Origin: Candidatus Accumulibacter propinquus
Lineage (GTDB): Bacteria > Pseudomonadota > Gammaproteobacteria > Burkholderiales > Rhodocyclaceae
Reading direction: 5' to 3'
Assembly (NCBI GenBank): GCA_016714935.1
Contig: JADKBU010000003.1
Span: 124,001-188,000 of the forward strand
Length of the DNA: 64,000 nucleotides
Positions 55,073-63,018 of this stretch are shown in pieces. Both the position numbers and the translations under genes were made by a program. How positions within the stretch are numbered: position 1 is the first letter of the stretch; every line of letters begins with the position of its first letter. The notes under the pieces are model-generated. The model was not told the DNA's origin. It made no database searches and worked only from the letters and a program-made list of their open reading frames with translations.

Positions 55073-55357
55073 TCAATGCTCAGCCCGCAAGCTGGCAGCA
55101 AACGTCGTCTGCAGGACTTCTGGAAACTGGAAGCGCGCAAGGGTCCGGTGAATATCTGCCTCGTTAGCCCCACTGCTCCTGTCCTGAAAACGAATTCCCA
55201 ACGGTCGGCCATTGGCCGCCAAGGTGGCAAAAGCAAAACGCCAGCGCTGGGCTTCTGCCAACCGCTCCCGCAATTCGCACTCATTGCTGATTTCTACACC
55301 AGCCTGCTTGAGTGAATCCAGAAACTGGTCAAAGGACTCGGTGCTTAAGCTACCCAT
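55073..55357 (-). CDS. Small hypothetical protein
   Basis: A 94-residue soluble protein starting MGSLSTESFDQFLDSLKQAG behind AGGAG. The first half is a helical segment (VEISNECELRERLAEAQRWR), the second more mixed (FATLAANGRPLGIRFQDRS). The first 40 residues faintly resemble Nif11-type leader helices of peptide natural products, but there is no leader-cleavage motif, core peptide or modifying enzyme nearby, so I do not assign it. A strong terminator lies 80 bases downstream. Function unknown. Confidence 0.55.
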   Translation of the reverse strand: MGSLSTESFDQFLDSLKQAGVEISNECELRERLAEAQRWRFAFATLAANGRPLGIRFQDRSSGANEADIHRTLARFQFPEVLQTTFAASLRAEH

Positions 55358-55542
55358 TTTGTTCTCCTGTCGAAGTATTTTAGCGTCTCACCCATGGTCC
55401 GAGTAACGCTCGCTGTGCGCAGCGGTTGACAGCCAGGGTCAAGAAAGCTGCCCTTCCCACACGGCCCAGCACATTGGCCATGGCCATCAGCCTTGACATG
55501 CGTACGTTATACAATGCGTGCATTGCTTGCGTGCCCCCCCAC

Positions 55543-57438
55543 ATGCCCCTGAACCGAAAAAGGATCGAACTGCTGGCTCCCGCCAAGAATGCCGAGTTCG
55601 GGATCGAAGCGATCATCCATGGCGCTGACGCTGTCTATGTCGGCGGTCCGGCGTTCGGCGCTCGGACCAAGGCAGACAATTCCGTGGCCGATATCGGACG
55701 CCTCGCCAGCTTCGCCCACCGCTACAACGCACGGGTACTGGTGGCGATGAATACCCTGCTCAAAGACGAGGAACTTGAGCAGGCGCGCGGCCTGATCTGG
55801 CAACTCTACGATGCCGGCGCAGACGCCCTGATCGTCCAGGACATGGGGCTGCTCGAGCTCGACCTGCCGCCGATCCAGTTGCACGCCAGCACGCAAACCA
55901 ACATCCGTTCGCTTGAGAAAGCACGTTTCCTCGAGGAGGTGGGTTTCTCCCAGATCGTGCTGGCGCGCGAACTGGCGCTCGATCAGATTCGTGTGATCGC
56001 CAACAAAACCAGGATCGTGCTGGAATTCTTCGTCCACGGCGCGCTTTGCGTCAGTTACAGTGGTCTGTGCAATATCAGCTATGCCCAGACCGGGCGTAGC
56101 GCCAACCGTGGCGAGTGCTCGCAGGCCTGCCGACTGCCGTATTCGCTCGCCAGCCAGAACGGCCAACTCGTCGCTGCCAATCGCCATCTGCTCTCGATCA
56201 AGGACAACAACCAGAGTGACAACCTGCGTGCGCTACTGGATGCCGGAATCAGTTCGTTCAAGATCGAGGGTCGCCTGAAGGACCTCGCTTATGTCAAGAA
56301 TATCACCGCACATTATCGTCTGCTGCTCGACGAAATTATCGCCGAACGGCCGCACTACAGCCGCAGTTCCTCGGGCCGCAGCACCTTCCTGTTCACGCCA
56401 CAGCCCGACAAGACGTTCAACAGGGGCAGCACCGATTATTTTGTCAAAGGTCGCCAGTTGGACATCGGTGCCTTTGACTCGCCAAAGTTCATCGGCGACG
56501 AAATCGGCACGCTCACCTTTCTCGGCCCCGACAATTTCGAAGTAAGCAGTTGCGCCGAGCTGCACAATGGTGATGGCATTGCGTGGTTCGACGCAAAGGG
56601 GGAATTATTCGGCACACAGGTCAATCGAGCGGAAAAATGCGCCGATGGCTACCGCCTTTTTCCACAACTGAGCGGTGCCAAGCGGCTTCCTCCCGAACTC
56701 AGGCCCGGGACCAGAATCTATCGCAATCGAGACCAGGAGTTCGAGCGAGTATTGGCAAAGAAATCGGCCCACCGCCGAATTCCCCTGCACCTGCGCCTCT
56801 TCGAAAGTGGCGACGGTTTCGCCTTGATGATGACCGACGATCAAGGCGTGAGTGTCGTTGTCACCACGAGCCACTGCCAGCAACCGGCCCGCAACGCCGA
56901 GCAGGCAAGGACGAGCATGCGTGACTGCCTAGGTCGACTGGGAGAGAGCATCTATTTCGCCGAGCGCATCGGTATTGATCTGGCAGGCGACTGGTTCCTT
57001 CCGGCAGCGACCCTGAACCAGTTGCGACGCGATACTCTTGCAACGCTGGATGCAGCCCGCTGCGCCGCCTACCAGCGGCCTCTTCGTCGGCCGCCGATTG
57101 AACCACCGGTTCCCTACCCTGAACAGTCTCTGGACTACCTGGCTGGTGTTTTCAATACCAGCGCGCGCGCCTTCTATGCGCGCCACGGAGTCAGTGTGAT
57201 TGAACCGGCATACGAATGTGGTCAGGTCAAAGGCGAGGTTTCGCTGATGATCACCAAGCACTGTCTGCGCTACTCCTTCGATCTCTGCCCGAAGCAGGTC
57301 AAGGGAATCCGCCCCGAACCGATGATCCTGATCAACGGCAAGGAGAAACTGACCTTGCGCTTCGACTGCAAGGCCTGCGAAATGCATGTCATCGGCAAGC
57401 CCGGCAAGCAGCGCACGCTGCCGGTCCGGGAAAGATAG
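55543..57438 (+). CDS. rlhA: U32 family protein, RlhA-like (23S rRNA hydroxylation)
   Basis: A 631-residue U32 family protein. The U32 core has AELLAPA-type start (RIELLAPAKNAEFGIEAIIH), GADAVYVGGPAFGARTKADN, QLHASTQTNI, FVHGALCVSYSGLCNIS and RGECSQACRLPY, supplying clustered Cys that bind an iron-sulfur centre. A second, C-terminal collagenase-like domain brings the length close to E. coli RlhA (YdcP, about 650 residues), which hydroxylates C2501 of 23S rRNA, rather than the shorter TrhP (YegQ). Two further Cys pairs (CLRYSFDLCP, CKACEMHV) lie near the end. The ATG at 55543 begins the conserved part; a long upstream extension is not supported. Symbol by length and domain match only. Confidence 0.75.
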   Translation: MPLNRKRIELLAPAKNAEFGIEAIIHGADAVYVGGPAFGARTKADNSVADIGRLASFAHRYNARVLVAMNTLLKDEELEQARGLIWQLYDAGADALIVQDMGLLELDLPPIQLHASTQTNIRSLEKARFLEEVGFSQIVLARELALDQIRVIANKTRIVLEFFVHGALCVSYSGLCNISYAQTGRSANRGECSQACRLPYSLASQNGQLVAANRHLLSIKDNNQSDNLRALLDAGISSFKIEGRLKDLAYVKNITAHYRLLLDEIIAERPHYSRSSSGRSTFLFTPQPDKTFNRGSTDYFVKGRQLDIGAFDSPKFIGDEIGTLTFLGPDNFEVSSCAELHNGDGIAWFDAKGELFGTQVNRAEKCADGYRLFPQLSGAKRLPPELRPGTRIYRNRDQEFERVLAKKSAHRRIPLHLRLFESGDGFALMMTDDQGVSVVVTTSHCQQPARNAEQARTSMRDCLGRLGESIYFAERIGIDLAGDWFLPAATLNQLRRDTLATLDAARCAAYQRPLRRPPIEPPVPYPEQSLDYLAGVFNTSARAFYARHGVSVIEPAYECGQVKGEVSLMITKHCLRYSFDLCPKQVKGIRPEPMILINGKEKLTLRFDCKACEMHVIGKPGKQRTLPVRER

Positions 57439-57452
57439 CTGGTATTGCCGGC

Positions 57453-57656
57453 TCAGTAGTGCGGCGGAATTTCCTCACGTGGGTGCCGCTCGCCGGCAGC
57501 GGTGAGACCGTCCTGCAATTGCTGATGCAGATGGCGCAATTGGCTCTGCAGAAGCTCGATCTGTTGTTGCTGCCTGTAAACCACGAGATTGAGTTCTTCC
57601 ACCAGATCCTCGGCGAGACCAATCCTTGTTTCGACTTCGTTCAGGCGTTCTTCCAT
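57453..57656 (-). CDS. slyX: SlyX family protein
   Basis: A 67-residue coiled-coil protein starting MEERLNEVETRIGLAEDLVE, with ELNLVVYRQQQQIELLQSQL heptads and the conserved C-terminal RHPREEIPPHY. This ending is diagnostic for SlyX, whose function is unknown. A 12-codon longer reading is possible, but 57656 starts the conserved part. It converges with the U32 gene. Confidence 0.88.
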   Translation of the reverse strand: MEERLNEVETRIGLAEDLVEELNLVVYRQQQQIELLQSQLRHLHQQLQDGLTAAGERHPREEIPPHY

Positions 57657-57748
57657 CGCTGACTTCTCCTGATGCTGCGCCACCCCAGGCAACCCCTATC
57701 GCGGGCCGCAGGCGTGCAGCCATTGTATGTCGAACCCGGCAACGCAAA

Positions 57749-59245
57749 TCAGCCCACCTCCCCTTCAAGGGTATTGATGAGCGGCGTCAACGCGTCGACC
57801 GGATACACCAGGGGAATCATCGTCTCACCAACACGGGTGAATACGCCGACCTGATCGGGGTTGGCGCTGAACAGCACGTGATGGTTGGCGATACCGTCCA
57901 CGTCGAGCCAAAGGGTATCTTCCCGATCGATCGGCGTATGACCAACGATGAAAGGCGTCGCCGGGTCAAGCTGCAGAGCGCGCCGCAAGCGTCCGACGTC
58001 GCCGCGGTAATAACCTTGCGGGCGATTGGGACGACGCAAGCGGTTGTTGATCAATTCGAGCATCAATTTCGGGTGACGGTGAATTTGCACCAGCATCTCC
58101 TGGTTCACACGGGTCGTCGGTGCAGCCGCGTGGCAGGCCACGAAGTCCGGGGAGGCGACAACATAAGGCAACAGTCGATAGAACGCCTCCATGGCTTTCA
58201 AATAGGCCGTTCCCCGGCGCTCGCTCAGTGCCCGGGCCCACAGCAGGCCTTGTGGAATCCCGTCCTTGGACATGTCCTCGGAAAACGAATCATGGTTACC
58301 CCGAACATAGAACACCTGCTCCGGAAAACGCAGCTTGAGCCTGAAGATCAAGTCCATCATCAGCATCGAACTGTCCATTTCCCGGAGTTGTCCGTCTTCC
58401 TCCGAATGCACCGCATCCCCCAGCAGAATCAGGGCTGCGCTACCGTCCTCCAGGGCGTCGAGAAAAGCATTCTGACTGAGCACGGTCAGCAGATTGTCGA
58501 CCTGCGCATGCAGGTCGGCGACCAGAATCGGAGTCAGCCTCTGGGGCAGCATCAGCAGCCCACCGGGCAAGCCCCGGTCATCCTTGGCGCGATAGCTTTC
58601 CCCCTGCAGCACCGTAATGACCTCGTCGATGAGGCGTATGGCCTCGTCTCTCGGCAGCAACCGGATAGGGCCGCCGAAGATCTGGCGCAGCCGCCGCAAA
58701 CGGCTGTCACGAATCCATCTTGGCTCATCAAGCGCAGGGCCAATTGAAGTGCCGGCGTCGCTCAAATTGCGAAAGACCAGTGCATCCCGACCATAAATGA
58801 GGACCAGATGCTGCTCGGCAACTGCCGGCGGATACTGGAAAAGCGCCTGCTGCACCGCGTCGGCCGAGCCCAGAGCCAGCCATTTTTTTTGCGTCAGGCG
58901 CAGAAAGCCGCTGATCCGCCGACGATGTGCACTGGGATCAACGATCACGAAACTTTCCAGCGGGACCGGTTCACCGCGCGGGTTGAGGCGCGTCTCGGGG
59001 TAAAGGTGCAGCCGCTTTTCGTTCAACCCGAGCGATATCTCGATAGACAGGCCGTCGAGCGGGACTCGAACCTTGGTACTACCCAAGCGGTAGGCATCGC
59101 CCAGCTTGAGGTTATGCCCCCAGCCAAAACCCAGCCGGGCGACGACGGCTTTCAGCCAGGCCAGCAGGCTTGCCAGCCTGAATACGCGTGGGGTCGCGGT
59201 CCTTCTCACGGTTCGGACTGCGACTTGACGAAACGTCGCAGACAT
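57749..59245 (-). CDS. Calcineurin-like metallophosphoesterase
   Basis: A 498-residue protein with a metallophosphoesterase domain in its second half. Metal-binding motifs occur in order: VADLHAQVDN (Asp-x-His), LLGDAVHSEED (GDxVH), FYVRGNHDSF (GNHD), VACHAAAPT (His) and FIVGHTPIDRED (GHTP), the protein-phosphatase-like arrangement. The first 190 residues (GLSIEISLGLNEKRLHLYPE onward) are of no known family. The gene overlaps the upstream P-loop gene by 40 bases, so the two are made together. Located beside a phosphate transporter; whether the substrate is a phosphoprotein or a small molecule is unknown. Confidence 0.85.
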   Translation of the reverse strand: MSATFRQVAVRTVRRTATPRVFRLASLLAWLKAVVARLGFGWGHNLKLGDAYRLGSTKVRVPLDGLSIEISLGLNEKRLHLYPETRLNPRGEPVPLESFVIVDPSAHRRRISGFLRLTQKKWLALGSADAVQQALFQYPPAVAEQHLVLIYGRDALVFRNLSDAGTSIGPALDEPRWIRDSRLRRLRQIFGGPIRLLPRDEAIRLIDEVITVLQGESYRAKDDRGLPGGLLMLPQRLTPILVADLHAQVDNLLTVLSQNAFLDALEDGSAALILLGDAVHSEEDGQLREMDSSMLMMDLIFRLKLRFPEQVFYVRGNHDSFSEDMSKDGIPQGLLWARALSERRGTAYLKAMEAFYRLLPYVVASPDFVACHAAAPTTRVNQEMLVQIHRHPKLMLELINNRLRRPNRPQGYYRGDVGRLRRALQLDPATPFIVGHTPIDREDTLWLDVDGIANHHVLFSANPDQVGVFTRVGETMIPLVYPVDALTPLINTLEGEVG

Positions 59246-59820
59246 CCCTCCATGCCCTCGCGAAGATACACATTCAGCCCCTGGTGGTGCAAGTACTCCG
59301 CAATACGGCGGAATACATCAAGCTGCGCGGTGCAGATTTCGAGGCTGAGTTGGGCATCAACCGGGTGTGTGCTATGGCGCGCCCGTTCCGTACGACGTGC
59401 CAGGACCAGTTCCGGGGGAGGCAGCAGGAACTCGAACACATAACGGCGATACCAGTCTACCGAGAAAAAATAGCGCTTGCGAGGCGGCAGGACGACACGA
59501 GCGAAATCGATCGGCGGAAATGGATCGCACTCCAGGAACTCGGCATCAAAAACCGAAACCGCATTGGGCAGACCCTGGAAGGGTATTCCCAGATGAATCT
59601 CGCGCGGCCGCACCGACAGCACCTCGGATCGCCACCAATGCTTCCGGGCGAGGTCCAGGTAGCCCTCCTCAGACCAGCCGCCGAGGTGCATGATCAAGGT
59701 ACTCTTGCCAGCCCCGGGGGGACCGGTCACCAGGATCTGGCGAAACCGTATGTCGGCGGGAAAGTCCGTCCCCTTGAAGTGCTGCACCGAGTCGATCGGT
59801 TGTGTGGAAAGATCCGGCAT
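59206..59820 (-). CDS. P-loop ATPase / kinase-like protein
   Basis: A 204-residue P-loop protein. Walker A is VTGPPGAGKSTLI (GPPGAGKST at residues 33-41) followed by HLGGWSEEGYLDLARKHWW, a pattern of small nucleotide or polynucleotide kinases. A YFFSVDWYRRYVFEFLLPPP block and an Arg-rich RRTERARHSTHPVD follow. The 3' end overlaps the metallophosphoesterase gene by 40 bases. A kinase next to a phosphatase of protein-phosphatase type recalls paired kinase/phosphatase enzymes, but which substrate they share is unknown. The start is about 50 bases from the end of the Pit gene. Confidence 0.75.
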   Translation of the reverse strand: MPDLSTQPIDSVQHFKGTDFPADIRFRQILVTGPPGAGKSTLIMHLGGWSEEGYLDLARKHWWRSEVLSVRPREIHLGIPFQGLPNAVSVFDAEFLECDPFPPIDFARVVLPPRKRYFFSVDWYRRYVFEFLLPPPELVLARRTERARHSTHPVDAQLSLEICTAQLDVFRRIAEYLHHQGLNVYLREGMEGCLRRFVKSQSEP

Positions 59821-59870
59821 GGCTGCAGCTTCAGGGGCTCGGGCAAGCGAAGCGGTTTATGGCGGCCATG

Positions 59871-61133
59871 CTAGGAAAATACAACACGGAGCAAGTGAAA
59901 AATGAGCGCTCCCAGGAGTGCCGCAACCGGCACGGTGATGAACCAGGAGAGCACGATGCCGCCAATCACCCGCAGGTCCAGGGCACCGATCCCGCGTACA
60001 ATCCCCACCCCCATCACCGCACCCACCGCAATGTGGGTGGTGGACACCGGCAGGCCCAGGCCAGAAGCTGCCACGGTCACGAACGAGGCAGCAACCGTGG
60101 CGCAGTAAGCACGTGTTGGCGTCAAGGCGGTAATCTTGTAGCCCAATGTAGCGATGACCTTGTAGCCATAGGTCGCCAGACCGGCGACCAGGCCGGCGCC
60201 GCCGATGAACAACATGAACGGAGTCACCGCCGACTCTGCCAATACCGCCCTTGTTTCGATGATCTGAATGACCTCAGCCATCGGCCCGATGCCATTGGCC
60301 ACATCGTTCGAACCGTGCGCGAAAGCCAGGGCAGCGCCGGTGAATACCATCTGAGGGATGAAAAGCCGCTCGACGCTGGCATAGTGAAAAGCCCGATCAG
60401 CGCAATCGTCGAGCTTGATGCGCCGCATCATCAGCCAGGCGACGACGGCCAGGAGCAAACCGATCAAGATCGAAAGCACCTGGCCATCGACCACGCCGAG
60501 GTCAAGGTCGACGTGCTTGAGTCCTTTGCTGACGGTGATCAGCGAGACGATCCAGCCGACCAGGAAGGCGTACATCGGGCCCCACTTGCGCGCCTGGCCG
60601 ATGGGGTCCGCGCGGTTCAGAATCAGTCTGCGGATGCTCAAGGTCAGCACCAGCGACACCAAACCGCCAAGAACCGGCGAGACAAACCAGCTGGCGACGA
60701 TTTCTCCCAGCATTCCCCATTGCACGGCGTCAACACCAAGCGCAGCAAGGCCGGCGCCGCACACTGCGCCGACGATCGCATGCGTTGCCGACACCGGCCA
60801 CCCACGCATGCTCGCCAGCATCAGCCAGATGCCGGCGGCCAGCAAGGCCCCAATCATGCCGAACACCAAGAGCTCCGGAGTCGATTCAAACCGTCCACCG
60901 TTGAGGATGCCCTTCGAAATCGTGTCGGCCACCTTACCTCCCGCCAGGTAGGCGCCGCAGAGTTCCATGATCGCTGCCAGGACGATCGCCTGCCTGATGC
61001 TGATCGCACCTGATCCAACCGACGTGCCCATGGCATTGGCGACGTCGTTGGCACCGATTCCCCAAGTCATGTAGAGGCCAAAAACAAGGGCCATGACCAG
61101 AAGGATGGTTTGATGCTGTTCGATGATTTCCAT
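59871..61133 (-). CDS. pit: Low-affinity inorganic phosphate transporter (Pit family)
   Basis: PiT-family symporter of 420 residues. Both family signatures are present: LYMTWGIGANDVANAMGTSVG near the N-terminus and AFAHGSNDVANGIGPMAEV in the second half, together with GWPVSATHAIVGAVCGAGLA and LGLPVSTTHIAVGAVMGVGI, the two inverted-repeat GxxVSTTH blocks. About ten hydrophobic helices. ATG 61133 starts MEIIEQHQTILLVMALVFGL; an earlier in-frame start adds a charged stretch. It follows the DUF47 gene (61240-61920) by 106 bases and belongs to the same strand, so a DUF47-pit operon is likely. It moves metal-phosphate with protons or sodium. Confidence 0.93.
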   Translation of the reverse strand: MEIIEQHQTILLVMALVFGLYMTWGIGANDVANAMGTSVGSGAISIRQAIVLAAIMELCGAYLAGGKVADTISKGILNGGRFESTPELLVFGMIGALLAAGIWLMLASMRGWPVSATHAIVGAVCGAGLAALGVDAVQWGMLGEIVASWFVSPVLGGLVSLVLTLSIRRLILNRADPIGQARKWGPMYAFLVGWIVSLITVSKGLKHVDLDLGVVDGQVLSILIGLLLAVVAWLMMRRIKLDDCADRAFHYASVERLFIPQMVFTGAALAFAHGSNDVANGIGPMAEVIQIIETRAVLAESAVTPFMLFIGGAGLVAGLATYGYKVIATLGYKITALTPTRAYCATVAASFVTVAASGLGLPVSTTHIAVGAVMGVGIVRGIGALDLRVIGGIVLSWFITVPVAALLGALIFHLLRVVFS

Positions 61134-61239
61134 GTTCCGGCGCTCAGCCATCAATCGCCGCAAAGAACTCGCGTATCTTGCGTGGGCAATGGCCACCGGT
61201 CGGAGGACGGACCTTGTCTACGCGTCGAAATGACCATCG

Positions 61240-61920
61240 TCAACGGGCGATCAGCAGCCGTAGCCGATCGCCCACTCTTTCGGCGTGATCGGCCAGATTG
61301 CCAACCCACTGGATCAACTGATACCAGAACATCACCGACAGCGGTTTGAGCTTCTCTTCCTCAGAGAACAATGCGCGGGTCAGCGCCATGCCCATTACGT
61401 CAGTATCGCTTTCCATGTTTCCCAATTCCACGACCATCGCTTCCACCCGCTTGACTTCACGCCCGCGGAAACCGGTTTCCAACAACTCGTCGAGTCTTTC
61501 AATTGTCGCCTGAGCCTGCGTGCAGGTTTCGAGGCAGCGTACCACCAGCCGCATCAGCGGTTCGGCCATCCCTGAGAGCAGTTCCATCCGGCGTTCAACG
61601 AGCAGGCCGGCAATGTCCTGTGCGGTATCGGCAATGGCGTCCTGCATGGCCAGCAGTTCGAGCAAATCCTGGCGGTCCACGGCCAGCAGCAGCCGCTTCG
61701 GCAAGTGGTCGCAGATGTCGTTCTTGATCGCGTCAGCCTCACGCTCCTTGAGAAAAATCCTGTTCTTTCGCTCTTCGAGTTGCTCCTGATCGTCATCAAT
61801 CAAGGCTTGAAACAAGGGCTGCACCTCGGCAACGCACTCGATCACGACGCACATGTGTTGCTGCAGCGGCTTGAACGGCGACCTGCCGAACAAAGCCGCC
61901 ATCGGGTTGGTCGATAACAT
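61240..61920 (-). CDS. DUF47 / PhoU-like Pit accessory protein
   Basis: A 226-residue helical DUF47 (TIGR00153) protein, PhoU-like, thought to regulate Pit transporters. Segments include PFKPLQQHMCVVIECVAEVQ, EREADAIKNDICDHLPKRLL, DLLELLAMQDAIADTAQDIA and MGMALTRALFSEEEKLKPLS. ATG 61920 is chosen since GGAGG lies six bases upstream; an ATG two codons earlier is too close. It precedes the pit gene at 59871-61133 on the same strand. It differs in sequence and gene order from the other DUF47 gene (62272-62907), so each Pit has its own partner. Confidence 0.9.
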   Translation of the reverse strand: MLSTNPMAALFGRSPFKPLQQHMCVVIECVAEVQPLFQALIDDDQEQLEERKNRIFLKEREADAIKNDICDHLPKRLLLAVDRQDLLELLAMQDAIADTAQDIAGLLVERRMELLSGMAEPLMRLVVRCLETCTQAQATIERLDELLETGFRGREVKRVEAMVVELGNMESDTDVMGMALTRALFSEEEKLKPLSVMFWYQLIQWVGNLADHAERVGDRLRLLIAR

Positions 61921-62180
61921 CGGCATCCTCCGCTGGCGCAGGTGAAGAAATCGAGGCAAATGGACGCCTCGAACGGTCGCCTATGGCGGATCAGATACTC
62001 TTCGACCCCCTTCTGGCCCGCACGCGACTCTGCGCGCGCATTGTATTCCGAAGTTCGACAGAGGGGAGATTGTGCAGACCTACGTTTCCACGTCAGCTGC
62101 AGGCGCGCGCGCCGGCCAGGACCGGTGAGCACGCCCGACGCCTTCACATTCTTGTCGTCGCAACGCCGGGCACACAAGAA

Positions 62181-62205
62181 GACGCCCCGTTGTTGCCGGG
62201 GCGTC
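62181..62205 (-). terminator. Terminator-like hairpin after DUF47
   Basis: GACGCCCCG and CGGGGCGTC are exact nine-base complements around a seven-base loop, starting 67 bases after the end of the DUF47 gene. On the minus strand TTCTTG follows, a weak T tract. It separates the two phosphate-transport modules. Confidence 0.65.
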
Positions 62206-62271
62206 GCATTATTACAGTGGGCTAACACGCCATCAGATGAGCGTCGTGTGCCGTGCGTTCAACGCCAGTGC

Positions 62272-62907
62272 TCAGGCATTCTGAATCAGGATCTCTTCGA
62301 GCATCTGGGCGGAAGCCTTGCTGCTACGTAGCACCTTCTCCTGCAGCGCATAGAACTGCCGCAAGCCCAGCGCCCGCAAAGCCGCACGATCATCACCCTC
62401 ATTCTGAAACAGCGCCTTGATCGCCCGTTGCATGACCAGATCGGACTTCTCTTCGATGCGCTCGATCTCAACGCAGAGGTTGAGCGTCGTGTCGCTGCGC
62501 TCCTTTTCCTTCAAGGCGGCGATGGCGCGCGTCAGCCGCGAGCAGGCCTCCACCGCCATCGACGCCAGTTCGCGTGATTCGGCATTGACCTCGGTGATGT
62601 TGTAGATGCCGACCGCCTGGGCAACATCCTGCACCGCATTCATCACGCGGTCGATATCCAGCGTCAGTGCGTAGACCTGATCGCGGTTGAGCGGGGTGAC
62701 GAAGGACTTGTGCAGCATCGTCATCAGATCAGCCTTGATCTGGTCCGCGCTCGCTTCGTTCATGTTGATTTCCTGAACCAGCGCGGCGACATCCGCCTGG
62801 CTGACCCCCAGGCTGGTGATCAGGCGCAACATCGCATTGGCACCTGCCAGGACACGCTCGCTGTGGGCCGCGAGAAGCTCAAAAAACTCGGTCCGCTTCG
62901 GTAGCAT
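62272..62907 (-). CDS. DUF47 / PhoU-like Pit accessory protein
   Basis: A 211-residue DUF47 protein, all-helical, PhoU-like. Segments: FFELLAAHSERVLAGANAML, VTPLNRDQVYALTLDIDRVM, NAVQDVAQAVGIYNITEVNA, AIAALKEKERSDTTLNLCVE and IERIEEKSDLVMQRAIKALF. These helices place acidic residues as in PhoU metal sites. The start has GGGAG seven bases upstream. It is downstream of the second Pit gene, from which it is separated by 111 bases containing a GC hairpin. Order here is pit then DUF47, the reverse of the other module. Confidence 0.9.
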   Translation of the reverse strand: MLPKRTEFFELLAAHSERVLAGANAMLRLITSLGVSQADVAALVQEINMNEASADQIKADLMTMLHKSFVTPLNRDQVYALTLDIDRVMNAVQDVAQAVGIYNITEVNAESRELASMAVEACSRLTRAIAALKEKERSDTTLNLCVEIERIEEKSDLVMQRAIKALFQNEGDDRAALRALGLRQFYALQEKVLRSSKASAQMLEEILIQNA

Positions 62908-62974
62908 AAGTAACTCCCTTGATATTCATCTGTTGTAACGAGTGGTGCACACGGTGTGGTGGATTCTGATACTC

Positions 62975-63002
62975 CGACGCCCCCCCTGACGGGGGGGGGT
63001 CG
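62975..63002. repeat. GC hairpin with seven-C and nine-G runs
   Basis: A run of seven Cs (62980-62986), TGAC, and nine Gs (62991-62999) can form a strong hairpin, extended by CGAC/GTCG after one mismatch. It sits between pit and DUF47. It may be an attenuator or terminator within the operon, but such runs are also sites of sequencing error. Confidence 0.45.
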
Positions 63003-63018
63003 TGCGAGCGCGCCGCGC

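Noticed and set aside
55073..55357. Nif11-type leader peptide
   Set aside because: Only a faint helical resemblance; no cleavage motif, core peptide or modifying enzyme is nearby.
55426..55542. 39-codon N-terminal extension of the U32 protein
   Set aside because: The extension has no family similarity; conserved sequence starts at 55543.
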